A stretch of 64,000 nucleotides of DNA from Exiguobacterium acetylicum (GCF_019890935.1 NZ_CP082333.1:2754001-2818000); one strand, 5' to 3'. Counted from the first letter of the stretch, positions 8,413 to 16,634 are shown. Notes: a model not told the origin generated them from the sequence alone. Numbers and translations: made by a program.

Positions 8413-9318
8413 TTATTTCACCGTAAATTTCACTGTGACAGAATTACCGTATGCTTCTGGTTCGAAATGCCATTTCTCGACACCCATTTTGATTGCTTTG
8501 AAGCCATAGCCATCAAGTTTCAGTTTACTTTCTCCTGATGAGAGTGCCCGGTAGACATATGGATTCGTATCCTTCGTCGACTTACGGACGATTCCGAAAC
8601 GTTGTCCTTTTTTGAGCGTCATCGACTTATTACTCGTAAGATGCGTAGTTCCGCCATATTCATCAAGCGTCATGTATTTCGAGACTTTTCCAACAGCATC
8701 TCGATCATCCGCCCCCGTACCGATGCGATGTTTTAATGTCTTTCCTTTATAGGAATAGACATCATGAACGATCGTCATCGAACCAAGATAGAGTTTTTTA
8801 TCTTTAATTAACGCGCGACCGAATGGGTACGCTTCTTTTGCTTCAAACACCTTCTTGATTGCCTTACCATCCGTTGATCCAATTAAAATTGGTGTTAGAA
8901 AGCTACCACTTCCCTCGACTGGTCCGATGACGAGTTGTTCTTTTTTCGCATCGACCAATTTTCCTTTAGCCCACACATCATAATAAGCTGTATCTCGATC
9001 CGTATACGTATAGATCGTCGTCCATTTTTTCTTCTTCGCATCATACTTCTGCGCTTTACCGATAACATCGTTCATGTACGTCTTCGTATTGAATCGTTCA
9101 TACAGCGTAAACGTTTCAGGATACTTGCCACCAAGTAGATAGACGGACCGGACATCGATTGGTTTATAACCACCAGATAGTTTACTTTTCTTTAACGCAG
9201 CGATTTGGCGATCAACGATTGATTTCTCTGTTTTACTGAGTGCTGCTACCGAGTCACTCGCTACTGGTAATGTGCTGATGATGAAACCGAGTGCTGTTGC
9301 TACAACTACTTTTTTCAT
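8413..9318 (-). CDS. secreted protein of unknown function (paralogue of 7236-8096)
   Basis: 301 residues with ATG 9318 after AAGGAGGAATTCAA. Signal peptide MKKVVVATALGFIISTLPVA, cleavage near DSVAA. The body is Lys/Tyr-rich and likely beta: FLTPILIGSTDGKAI, DVYSYKGKTLKHRIG, GADDRDAVG and LKKGQRFGIVRKS all have counterparts in the gene at 7236. There is no lipobox, sorting signal or membrane segment after the signal, so it is probably released or loosely wall-bound. No enzymatic motif is seen. Confidence 0.7.
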   Translation of the reverse strand: MKKVVVATALGFIISTLPVASDSVAALSKTEKSIVDRQIAALKKSKLSGGYKPIDVRSVYLLGGKYPETFTLYERFNTKTYMNDVIGKAQKYDAKKKKWTTIYTYTDRDTAYYDVWAKGKLVDAKKEQLVIGPVEGSGSFLTPILIGSTDGKAIKKVFEAKEAYPFGRALIKDKKLYLGSMTIVHDVYSYKGKTLKHRIGTGADDRDAVGKVSKYMTLDEYGGTTHLTSNKSMTLKKGQRFGIVRKSTKDTNPYVYRALSSGESKLKLDGYGFKAIKMGVEKWHFEPEAYGNSVTVKFTVK

Positions 9319-9336
9319 TTGAATTCCTCCTTATGA

Positions 9337-9978
9337 TTAATACATCGTCGTATCGTTATGACTAAAGCTTTTCAGTTGTTCCGAATCAACGATATACCAT
9401 CGTTCATCATCTAAGTTGTACTTCAGATAATACTTGAAGGGAACGTCATCTCCAGGATCACGCTCATCGAGTGAACCGTCATCTTCTTTGTAATAGTCAC
9501 CTTCGTAGTAGCAAATGGCTTCTACGGTCGCCGTCAAATCAGTTGCTATTTCACTGACATTAATAGATGAAGGTGAATATTCGACATCATCCAAGTATTC
9601 TTCCCAATAAACACCTTTCTTGTCCATGCTTGCATAATAACTTTGTTGCTTACTTAAATAAGCAGAAGATGTGAACAACGTGAAAGCAGATGTATCCTTA
9701 TCGATATATGCTTGTTCCCATTCTTTTGCATGTTGATATACGGTATTAACGATATCTTCTTTAACCGATTCTCGGACTTCCATGCCTCTTCCTGTCGCTG
9801 AATCTGAGAGCGACTTCCGTTGATCAACGAGCCAATCTTGTCCCGATTTCACAAGATTTAGTTCCCAGACAATCGTGCTGCCGTCCGGACGTTCGTGTAG
9901 ATACGGCTGATAAGACCGTGAGGAGTAGTCGACCTTTACTCTGACCGTCGCCTTATCTCCTTTAATCGTAATATCGTT
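9337..9978 (-). pseudogene. 5'-truncated remnant of a TcaA/YvbJ-like surface protein (NTF2-like C-terminus)
   Basis: The frame is open from just after a TAA at 9981-9979 to the stop at 9337 (213 codons), but the upstream 42 codons lack a usable start. The first possible start, GTG 9852, falls in mid-domain and has no ribosome binding site. The protein reads as the end of a larger one: a beta segment (DKATVRVKVDYSSRSYQPY), then a helix-plus-sheet domain with EWEQAYIDKDTSAF, YLSKQQSYY and KYNLDDERWYIVDSE, the pattern of NTF2-like domains at the C-termini of TcaA/YvbJ-type zinc-ribbon membrane proteins. The 5' part ends about 25 bp from the terminator of the next gene, suggesting a deletion. It could still be translated from GTG 9852 as 171 residues. 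Confidence 0.55.
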
Positions 9979-10003
9979 TTATAGACTGTAAATATAAAAT
10001 AAA

Positions 10004-10032
10004 AACCTTCACTCCTGAGGGAGCAAAGGTTA
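10004..10032 (-). terminator. terminator of the 10041-10601 gene
   Basis: Stem AACCTT..CTCC/GGAG..AAGGTT, followed on the minus strand by TTTTTATTTTATATTT. Confidence 0.75.
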
Positions 10033-10040
10033 AAAATGAA

Positions 10041-10601
10041 TCATCGATCCGTCGCAGAAACACCAATCGCGCGGACATATCCTTTTGTATCGTAGTCGAA
10101 CCAAAGCAGTGCTTTTTTGCTGACGTTATAATAGTAGGTACCTTCTTGCTTGAAGTTGAGATACTTCTCTTTTTTAATCAGGAAAATCATCTTCGTCGGA
10201 ACTTCGCCTTTTTTCAGCTTCTCATGCTCATCCGGTTTACCGAGTGCTTTCTTGACCTCACTTAACTTGATCTTCCGATCGTCAAGCTTCGGTAACGTCA
10301 TCAAGACACCGACATGCTCCGGATACTTCGCGCTGAAACGGAAATCCGAGTACAAATTCTTTCCTTTCAACTTGCCGAACACACAGCAGTCTGTTTCGTC
10401 GACCCCATAACTGGCGTCTTTTCCTTTGATGGTGAAGCGATCATACAGTTTTGCTTTCGCATCCAGCAATGTTCCTTTTTCCGCTGCTGCGAATTGTTTC
10501 TTTAAGTACTTGGCGTTTGACATGGTTTTGGCATCAATCGAAGTTGGGACGAGCAACACCAACATCATGACAAGCACGACGAGCCCTTTCATCCATTTCA
10601 T
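10041..10601 (-). CDS. secreted protein of unknown function
   Basis: 186 residues; ATG 10601 follows AAAGGAGGA with an 8-base spacer. Signal peptide MKWMKGLVVLVMMLVLLVPTS, cleavage near IDAKT. The mature protein is small, basic and probably alpha/beta, with an adjacent Cys pair in GVDETDCCVFGK and a C-terminal YYYNVSKKALLWFDYD strand region. The segment LSEVKKALGKPDEHEKL resembles the GMT..VxxxLGxP pattern of SmpA/BLIP-like modules, but only loosely. I do not recognise the family. Three TCTATTT direct repeats at exact 20-bp spacing lie upstream (10667-10716). Confidence 0.65.
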   Translation of the reverse strand: MKWMKGLVVLVMMLVLLVPTSIDAKTMSNAKYLKKQFAAAEKGTLLDAKAKLYDRFTIKGKDASYGVDETDCCVFGKLKGKNLYSDFRFSAKYPEHVGVLMTLPKLDDRKIKLSEVKKALGKPDEHEKLKKGEVPTKMIFLIKKEKYLNFKQEGTYYYNVSKKALLWFDYDTKGYVRAIGVSATDR

Positions 10602-10666
10602 TTGACGATTCCTCCTTTGTCACGGATTACGACTACTGTAACATTTATCCATTTTTATTTCATCAT

Positions 10667-10716
10667 TCTATTTCAAAAAACATCAATCTATTTTTGAAAT
10701 TTATTTTCTATTTCTG
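10667..10716. promoter_or_regulatory. three TCTATTT direct repeats at 20-bp period
   Basis: TCTATTTC at 10667, TCTATTTTTG at 10687 and TCTATTTCTG at 10707 start exactly 20 bp apart, about two helical turns. They lie 66-115 bp upstream of the secreted-protein gene starting at 10601 (minus strand). On that strand a possible -10 TACAGT with an upstream TG follows them. The pattern fits a response-regulator binding array, but the protein is unknown. Confidence 0.4.
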
Positions 10717-10725
10717 ATGATCAAA

Positions 10726-10753
10726 AAACCTCTCACTAACATTAGGAGAGGTT
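10726..10753 (-). terminator. terminator of the ABC transporter operon
   Basis: Perfect stem AAACCTCTC/GAGAGGTTT with a T run on the minus strand, 70 bp after the ATPase gene. Confidence 0.8.
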
Positions 10754-10825
10754 TCACTCTATCAATTATCTAAGCGAGAAACGCTAAAGTGGTGTCCACC
10801 GATCAATGACGAATCGTTCATTTCG

Positions 10826-11437
10826 TCACCCAATCTCCACCAGCCTTTTCCCTTGTTGTTTGATTGTTTCATCATGCGTGACAAGGATGATCGTCTTTCC
10901 TTGATCGTTCAATTCTTGTAAGAGCGCCATCACCCGCTCAGCATTCGCTTGATCGAGCGAGCCTGTCGGTTCATCCGCTAAGATAATGTCACACTGCTTC
11001 AGCATCAATCGAGCTAATGCGACCCGTTGCTGTTCCCCACCTGACAACATGAAAACTTTTTGATTGATTTTGTCATTTAACCCAACAGAAGTCAGCACTT
11101 CTTCGATCGTCTTACCCGAGCGATAGCGTTTTTGAACGATCTCGAGATTCTGTCGAACCGTTTTCTGGTCGACGAGTGCGAAGTTCTGAAACAAGAAGCC
11201 AAGCTGCGTCCGGAAGTATGCCAGTTGATTGCGCTTATTCGTGATGTCCTTTCCGTCAACGACAATTGTTCCCGTATCGATCGGCTCTAGCGCTCCAATC
11301 ATATTGAGTAGCGTTGTTTTCCCGCATCCACTCGGACCGGAAAAGATGACGAAGTCACCCTGAGAAATCGTTAACGATAGGTTTTCGAATAAGGTTTTTC
11401 CTTGAAATGATTTAGTCAGTTGTCGGATTTCAATCAT
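10826..11437 (-). CDS. ABC transporter ATPase, lactococcin-972 export type
   Basis: 203 residues. Walker A FSGPSGCGKTTLLN (about 33-46), Q-loop GFLFQNFALVDQ, signature LSGGEQQRVALARLML (about 136), Walker B CDIILADEPTGSLD and switch His LVTHDE are all intact. The size and sequence match the LolD/MacB-like ATPases grouped with putative bacteriocin export of the lactococcin 972 class. The ATG overlaps the permease stop by 4 bp (ATGA), with AAAGGGGGGA upstream. It should power the permease encoded at 11434-13386. No bacteriocin-like small gene is visible beside it, so the cargo is open; a peptide or immunity role is inferred from the family. Confidence 0.88.
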   Translation of the reverse strand: MIEIRQLTKSFQGKTLFENLSLTISQGDFVIFSGPSGCGKTTLLNMIGALEPIDTGTIVVDGKDITNKRNQLAYFRTQLGFLFQNFALVDQKTVRQNLEIVQKRYRSGKTIEEVLTSVGLNDKINQKVFMLSGGEQQRVALARLMLKQCDIILADEPTGSLDQANAERVMALLQELNDQGKTIILVTHDETIKQQGKRLVEIG

Positions 11438-13386
11438 AGATTTCCCCCCTTTAAAATGCGTTGGACATTTGCCCGTTCAATCTTTCGAATCAGCCAAATT
11501 AGCAAGACGCCTTCTGCCACTAGTAAGAGTCCTCCGCCAGCTAATAGTAGCCCGGGTGAAGAAAACTCAAGGATATAGGCAGTAAGCGCTACAGCCAGTG
11601 TACTGACAAGCGTAATTCCCATTGTTGACACGATCAGGCGTCTATTTTTCTTCCAGATGCTGTATCCCATCACCTTCTGAACCGATAACTCGATCGCATT
11701 CACTTGATACTCGAGTCGCAGCACCGTCCAGATGACAAGTAACTCCAGACTAAGAATCAGAATGACAAAGATCAGGTTCATATTCATCAATCGTTTTGCC
11801 GCTTCCCAGATGCCAAGATACTTTTCCCACGCATTCGTCTGTAAGACGAGTTCGTTCGTCATCTGTTTCTCCGCCACATAGTCTTGAAAGGCTTCTTGGT
11901 CCAGGTCATACATGACGTCAGCCAGTAAGACATTGGACAGTTGTTTTGGTGCTTTCGGTTGCTTTGCTTCATTGACGACGATGAGTAACGGATCATCGAT
12001 GAGTGTACTGCCGCTAGTAAGATTTTGATCGATCGCGACGGTCTCGAAATCTTCCTGATAGCGGACGACCGTATAGGTGTCTGCGAGATACGCCCCGAGT
12101 CCGAGTTCACGAAGTCCACTATCAATGGTCGACTTCGCTGGAATTGAAATCCCCTCTGGCGCGAAGAATGTGAGTTCATGCGCAAAGACGGAGGCACTAT
12201 TCGCAAATCGCCCGGCAACTTCATTAAATGCTGTCCGGTTCATCAAGACGGTCGGTTGATCTACCGTGAAGCTATTAACCGGGGTACTCAATGTCACTTT
12301 AAAGTCATCGTAAAAGCGTGTGTACAGTTCCGTCTGGATTCGTTCCGAGATGTCGGAACTTTTTTCATCCGAAAAGCGTGGAGAGGTTACTTTATGACCG
12401 ATGTAAGTGTACGAATAATTTTTCTTCGCTTCAAAGAACGGGCGTTGTTTATAGATCGTCACCGCTTCGGCGATGACCGTGATACTGCTCGAGAGCATCA
12501 AAATCGTCAAGAACGCTGTTACGAATTTCATGCCATATGTAAAGACAAGTAACTTATTCGACCGCTGACCGTTTGAGAACGCTTCTTTGATCGTCAAGCG
12601 TCGTAAGCGGAGATAGACCAGTCCGTTTACGACAATCAATCCAACCATCAAGCCACTGAACAGCATCAAGTACGGATCAATTGGTGTGAACAAACGGAGT
12701 ATCAAAAAGCTGACGATGAACGAAAGCAATAAAATGCCGGAGTCTATCAGAATCGAACGCGTTATCCAACGGGCTAACGATTCGCCCATCGATAGACGAA
12801 CGAGCAATTCCTTTCTGACGACAGCCAGCTCATAGAAGGTCAGTAACACGGTGATGATCGCAACAAGTGTGAATACGCCTAAGATACGGTACCGTTCTGC
12901 CGACTCGTTATAACCAGGTTGCGGATAATTCCCCGCGTATGTATCAATCAATTCCATCTTAAACGCCTTTACGGCAGAAGCTGAACCAATCCCGTAGAAG
13001 TTCGGCGTATAGGAAACGGCAGGATGTTCGGATAACGACTTGAACTGGAACGTGATATCACCGAGAAAGACACTTTGATAGATCTGTTCTTCAATCGAGC
13101 GGGAGGCAAATGCCGCTTTTACACCAGCCGTCCCGTAAATCGTCTTCGTACTCGAGAGCGTCCGATTAGGCGTCTCTTCATAGGTGAAGACATCGACCTG
13201 ATGTTTCGTCGAGGCTCGCTCGATATCTGCTAGCATCTGTTGTTCCGAAACCTTCGGATTCGGATAGATCGTCGTCGACACGAATGGTTCTGCGAATCCT
13301 TCAAGTGTCAGCATCCGACTTTCTCCAATGATGAACAGACTCGTAAACACCATCACGGTTAGAATCATTAACTTCAAGCGTTTCAT
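11434..13386 (-). CDS. bacteriocin-associated ABC permease (DUF1430-like)
   Basis: 650 residues from ATG 13386 (GGGAGGAAACCGG before it; the in-frame ATG at 13401 contains that site). The architecture is an N-terminal membrane segment, a large outer domain (about 30-165), three or four membrane helices (about 170-265), a helix at about 290, a second outer domain (about 320-515) and C-terminal helices with a VMGYSIWKKNRR loop. This duplicated FtsX-like plan is that of the DUF1430 proteins found next to lactococcin-972-type bacteriocins. With the ATPase it forms one operon and one transporter. The substrate may be a peptide acting at the envelope; this is inferred. Confidence 0.8.
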   Translation of the reverse strand: MKRLKLMILTVMVFTSLFIIGESRMLTLEGFAEPFVSTTIYPNPKVSEQQMLADIERASTKHQVDVFTYEETPNRTLSSTKTIYGTAGVKAAFASRSIEEQIYQSVFLGDITFQFKSLSEHPAVSYTPNFYGIGSASAVKAFKMELIDTYAGNYPQPGYNESAERYRILGVFTLVAIITVLLTFYELAVVRKELLVRLSMGESLARWITRSILIDSGILLLSFIVSFLILRLFTPIDPYLMLFSGLMVGLIVVNGLVYLRLRRLTIKEAFSNGQRSNKLLVFTYGMKFVTAFLTILMLSSSITVIAEAVTIYKQRPFFEAKKNYSYTYIGHKVTSPRFSDEKSSDISERIQTELYTRFYDDFKVTLSTPVNSFTVDQPTVLMNRTAFNEVAGRFANSASVFAHELTFFAPEGISIPAKSTIDSGLRELGLGAYLADTYTVVRYQEDFETVAIDQNLTSGSTLIDDPLLIVVNEAKQPKAPKQLSNVLLADVMYDLDQEAFQDYVAEKQMTNELVLQTNAWEKYLGIWEAAKRLMNMNLIFVILILSLELLVIWTVLRLEYQVNAIELSVQKVMGYSIWKKNRRLIVSTMGITLVSTLAVALTAYILEFSSPGLLLAGGGLLLVAEGVLLIWLIRKIERANVQRILKGGNL

Positions 13387-13667
13387 CCGGTTTCCTCCCA
13401 TCTTTTAGTAATACGTTCAGATTACCTTGAAACATGAATAACCAAAAGATGTAATTTTATCAAGCAATCCTACAGAATGCGTCTTTTAAAAACAATAGCC
13501 ATCTATTCCTTAAAATCAGCAGACTCGCTTCTCTTTTACAACTAGGAATCTAAGGACTATAAGCGAATTAGGAAGATTTCCTCTTTAATTATCTTTTTTC
13601 CATGACTTACTCCGTATCTTTCGATTGGTAGAACGATACTGATTTCTTTTTTTCCGAACACCCCAGC

Positions 13668-13836
13668 GGATAAGTAGAGTTATCCTGAAAGCAATCGCGC
13701 TAGAATGCGGGTTTATCTGAAGCGAATGGACGGAAGGATGGAAAATCACACGGCTTACGCTCATCGAAAGTTAAAGAAACCGTTGGCATGATTGAAGAAA
13801 TGGAGCGTTGCGCCCGGCGGATAACTCTACTTATAC
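13668..13836. repeat. 133-bp segment between inverted 18-bp recombinase-like sites
   Basis: Left site 13668-13685 GGATAAGTAGAGTTATCC and right site 13819-13836 GGATAACTCTACTTATAC are inverted copies (17 of 18 identical). Each is itself two inverted arms (GGATAA/TTATCC) around a 6-base centre, GTAGAG on the left and its reverse complement CTCTAC on the right. Arm-spacer-arm sites with opposed spacers are what a tyrosine recombinase needs for inversion, and two such enzymes are encoded just downstream. A possible -10 TATACT (13832-13837) overlaps the right site, so inversion would change its -35 context. The rest of 13387-13890 holds no clear gene. Confidence 0.5.
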
Positions 13837-13859
13837 TAAAACTACCGCGGAATACATAA

Positions 13860-13875
13860 CAGATATGCATATCTG
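13860..13875. promoter_or_regulatory. perfect 16-bp palindrome before the sigma-like gene
   Basis: CAGATATGCATATCTG, 15 bases upstream of ATG 13891. It could be an operator or a hairpin that limits access to the weak ribosome binding site of that gene. Confidence 0.4.
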
Positions 13876-13890
13876 AAGAAACGGATACCC

Positions 13891-14325
13891 ATGAACGACT
13901 TACTACGTAACTGGATTCCCCTCGTCAACTCCCTCCTGTCCCGCCTCTCGATCCACCCGAATGAACATGATGAATGCCGGCAAGCTGCCCTCCTCCGACT
14001 TTGGAAATCAATCGAAGAAGGAAAGGTCATGACCGTCACCTTCGCCCGGATCCGGGCAAAAGGGGCGATGCTAGACTACTTAGCGACCCGTAATCGAACG
14101 CTTGCGACCGAAGTCGCGGTCGAGACGATGCCGGAGCTTCCTCGGACACCGAACGTCTCCTTTCATTATCTCCTCAGCGAACTTAAACGGGATCTGTCGA
14201 ATAAAGAGTACACGTTTCTCGAAGCCTTGATGCACGGCACGGAAGAGACGCTCGGTTACTCACCGGCGCGACTCCGTTCATTGAAGTCGGAACTCCGGCA
14301 GAAAGTCCAGTTCCTTCTCGGATGA
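13891..14325 (+). CDS. small sigma-70-like protein
   Basis: 144 residues. The N-terminal half resembles sigma region 2: HDECRQAALLRLWKSIEEGK matches the ExDLxQEaxLxLWkAie pattern and FARIRAKGAMLDYL matches the FxxYAxxRIRGAMLDYLR core. The C-terminal 50 residues (LLSELKRDLSNKEYTFLEALM ... YSPARLRSLKSELRQK) are spaced like region 4 with a helix-turn-helix. It is shorter than normal sigma factors and lacks region 3. The ribosome binding site is poor. The stop overlaps the start of the recombinase gene, so the two are translationally coupled. It may direct transcription of the recombinase module, or be a DNA-binding accessory factor; I cannot tell which. Confidence 0.6.
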   Translation: MNDLLRNWIPLVNSLLSRLSIHPNEHDECRQAALLRLWKSIEEGKVMTVTFARIRAKGAMLDYLATRNRTLATEVAVETMPELPRTPNVSFHYLLSELKRDLSNKEYTFLEALMHGTEETLGYSPARLRSLKSELRQKVQFLLG

Positions 14326-15155
14326 TGACCTACTATCAAGAACGCTTACTCGCGATCATCGAACAGGCGGACTATCGTCCCTTGACGAAAAAAGCCTATC
14401 GCTCCGACGTACGGCATCTCTGTCACCATGTCGAGCGGATCGACGTCCCGTCGCTCCAACGCTATGGTAAGTTCCTACGCGACACGTACGCCCCAGCAAC
14501 TGCCGCTCGACGACTACATGCGCTCTCCATCCTGTTTGATCAATTGGTCGCGGAACGTTCACTACAGGCGAATCCGTTGGCTCGTGTCAAAAAACCGGTT
14601 CCCGCACCCTACCGACGACTTGCCTTCACGTATGACGACGTCCACCGTGTCCTTGAGACGATTCGTGATGAGACCGTCTATGCCTTTAGCTTTCTTCTCC
14701 TGCACACGGGACTAAGGTTTTCGGAAGCCCGTGACTTACAGCTCGCAGATATCGACTTTGCGCGCGATCAGTTACTCGTCCGAAGTGGTAAAGGCGATCA
14801 ATCCCGTCAGGTTCCGCTGCATCATGCATTACGTGATGTCCTGACGCGTTACATCGAGACGATTCGCCCTGATGTCCTGCCGTTGTTTTGTGAAGATAGT
14901 GGACGACCGGTCAATCCGGCAAAGTTTCGTCGTGTCCTAAAAGAAGCAAGTGAACGATGTCTCGGACGGATCCTACGACCGCATGACATCCGGGTCACGT
15001 TCGCAACGACACTTTATCACGTGCATCAGACGGATATTCTGACCATCATGCGCTTACTCGGTCACAGCGATGTCCGGACGACTCAGCACTACGTCCTACC
15101 GTCGCACGACATTGCCCATACGTCAGTCAATCGACTCAAGCGGACAGACGATTAA
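14322..15155 (+). CDS. tyrosine recombinase/integrase
   Basis: 277 residues (ATG 14322, or 14325 one codon on). The N-terminal SAM-like core-binding domain (about 5-90; LTKKAYRSDVRHLCHHVERI) is followed by the catalytic domain with Arg in HTGLRFSEARDL, Lys in VRSGKGDQSRQVPL, HDIR in RPHDIRVTFAT, LLGHSDVRTT and the nucleophile in TTQHYV. All residues of the R-K-HxxR-H-Y set are present, so the enzyme should be active. It is coupled to the sigma-like gene upstream, and its 3' end overlaps the convergent second recombinase by 20 bp. It is neither XerC nor XerD by context. It probably acts on the inverted sites at 13668-13836 (inference). Confidence 0.88.
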   Translation: MMTYYQERLLAIIEQADYRPLTKKAYRSDVRHLCHHVERIDVPSLQRYGKFLRDTYAPATAARRLHALSILFDQLVAERSLQANPLARVKKPVPAPYRRLAFTYDDVHRVLETIRDETVYAFSFLLLHTGLRFSEARDLQLADIDFARDQLLVRSGKGDQSRQVPLHHALRDVLTRYIETIRPDVLPLFCEDSGRPVNPAKFRRVLKEASERCLGRILRPHDIRVTFATTLYHVHQTDILTIMRLLGHSDVRTTQHYVLPSHDIAHTSVNRLKRTDD

Positions 15156-15954
15156 GAACGTCCCGGACGTGATTCGTCTGGCTACGGATGTATCCTTCCG
15201 TCGTCGAGATGCTGGCGTGACCAAGCAGACGCTTTATATCGAGCAACTTCAACCCTGCCTGCTGATAAAGATAGGTCGCATAGGCGATCCGGAGCATATG
15301 CGGACGGACGTGACGCTTCAAGGACGTAAATCCAACCTCGCGAAGTGCCTTCCTTGCCGCATGTTCATTGATCATCCGTCCCGTGACGGACTGAAACAAG
15401 TAGCCGGTCGTGCGACCTGTAAGAAACAGACTAATCTTGTCGCAAAGGGTCACTCCGATTGGAACGGTCCGTGTCCGCCCACCTTTCCCGTGACGAACAT
15501 ACAGTTCATTCTTCGCTAAATCAAAATCCTGCACCGTCAACAAACGGGCCTCCATGAAGCGGAGGCCCGTTTGGCTGAGCACCTCGAAGAAGAGGCGATA
15601 GGTTGGATCTTGAATCTGTCGAATCACGGGGATCAACTGTTCACTATCATAATAGGTCTCATCTTGGAGACGTTGATGGACGATCGGACGGATCTCGACC
15701 ATCGGATTCTTTTTGATCCGTCGTCGCTCAACGAGGACATTTCCGAGCCGGTGTAAGGCATGATACCGTCGCAGGATCGTCGACGGCTTATAATGTGCTT
15801 TCATCCAGTGAAAGTAGCGTCGTAAGGACGTGACTGACCAATCGATTTGATGCAAACGCATTTGCCGAAGATCACTCCGGTATGCCTTGATCGTATGGGC
15901 TGCCCGCGAGAAATCGTTCAATAAATACTGATCGAGATAGTCATAGTGGGTCAT
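15136..15954 (-). CDS. tyrosine recombinase/integrase, convergent with its homologue
   Basis: 272 residues from ATG 15954, chosen for AAGGAGGA 7 bases upstream (an in-frame start at 16029 lacks one). Core-binding domain about 1-95 (AHTIKAYRSDLRQMRLHQIDW), catalytic residues in SQTGLRFMEARLL, VRHGKGGRTRTVPI, RPHMLRIAYATYLY, LLGHASISTT and TTEGYI. It is homologous to the recombinase at 14322-15155 over its whole length, especially in the catalytic blocks, but is transcribed towards it. Pairs of this kind can form heterotetramers, as XerC and XerD do; that is an inference here. Confidence 0.88.
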   Translation of the reverse strand: MTHYDYLDQYLLNDFSRAAHTIKAYRSDLRQMRLHQIDWSVTSLRRYFHWMKAHYKPSTILRRYHALHRLGNVLVERRRIKKNPMVEIRPIVHQRLQDETYYDSEQLIPVIRQIQDPTYRLFFEVLSQTGLRFMEARLLTVQDFDLAKNELYVRHGKGGRTRTVPIGVTLCDKISLFLTGRTTGYLFQSVTGRMINEHAARKALREVGFTSLKRHVRPHMLRIAYATYLYQQAGLKLLDIKRLLGHASISTTEGYIRSQTNHVRDVLNRLSA

Positions 15955-16190
15955 AGCTGGTTCCTCCTTCTTATAGGGACTGACGTGACAGCCGATGGAG
16001 TACATGATTGATTTTCGATGAAATATCAAGAATCGCTTTCCCTAAACAATCAATGCACGAAAAACAAAAATAAGGAAAAAAGTTACAATCATATTGAATC
16101 TATGTTCTGTAGAGCAGAAAAAGCATACCTTTCTTTACCCTGAACGACAGCGCATTGATTCCCTCCACTAATCGATAAAGGAGCTTACAT

Positions 16191-16634
16191 ATGAATACGG
16201 ATAACGACTACCTTGGCAATCCATCAGATATTCTCGTCACGACGTATGTGACGGAAGAAGACTTGCGCGACATCATCGCAACCGAATTTAAAGATTTTTG
16301 GCACCCGAAACTACGCATCACGCCACATGAGCTCGTGATTAGCGGATCGACCGTCTCAACAGAACATCGATTTGCCCATCATAAATCGTTCACCCTCACG
16401 ATTGCCCCGTTTCGCATCCGTCATAACATCATCTCGTTTCATATCTATGACATCAGCCCAGCCTCCCAAGAACAGACGATTTTGAATCTGCTAAAGGCAA
16501 ACCCAAACTTGTCTTACAGCTATCACATGATTCATGTCCATCTTCAACCATGCGACTTCGGAAATCCGTTTTTCCATACGCTCCAGTATACGAAATTAAT
16601 GGATCATAAAATCCTCGTCGGTCTCCACCTATAA
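16191..16634 (+). CDS. hypothetical cytosolic protein
   Basis: 147 residues; ATG 16191 with AAGGAG 7 bases upstream. It has no signal or membrane segment. It is rich in His and aromatic residues (KDFWHPKLRITPHEL, HRFAHHKSF, YHMIHVHLQPCDF) and probably alpha/beta. I do not recognise a family. It lies between the recombinase pair and a c-di-GMP protein, with 120 bp to each side, so it is likely a single-gene unit. Confidence 0.6.
   Translation: MNTDNDYLGNPSDILVTTYVTEEDLRDIIATEFKDFWHPKLRITPHELVISGSTVSTEHRFAHHKSFTLTIAPFRIRHNIISFHIYDISPASQEQTILNLLKANPNLSYSYHMIHVHLQPCDFGNPFFHTLQYTKLMDHKILVGLHL

Noticed and set aside
13686-13818. Strong promoter within the possible invertible segment
   Set aside because: I found only weak matches (for example TAGAAT at 13701 with no -35), so I do not claim a promoter there. 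Only the TATACT overlapping the right site is mentioned.
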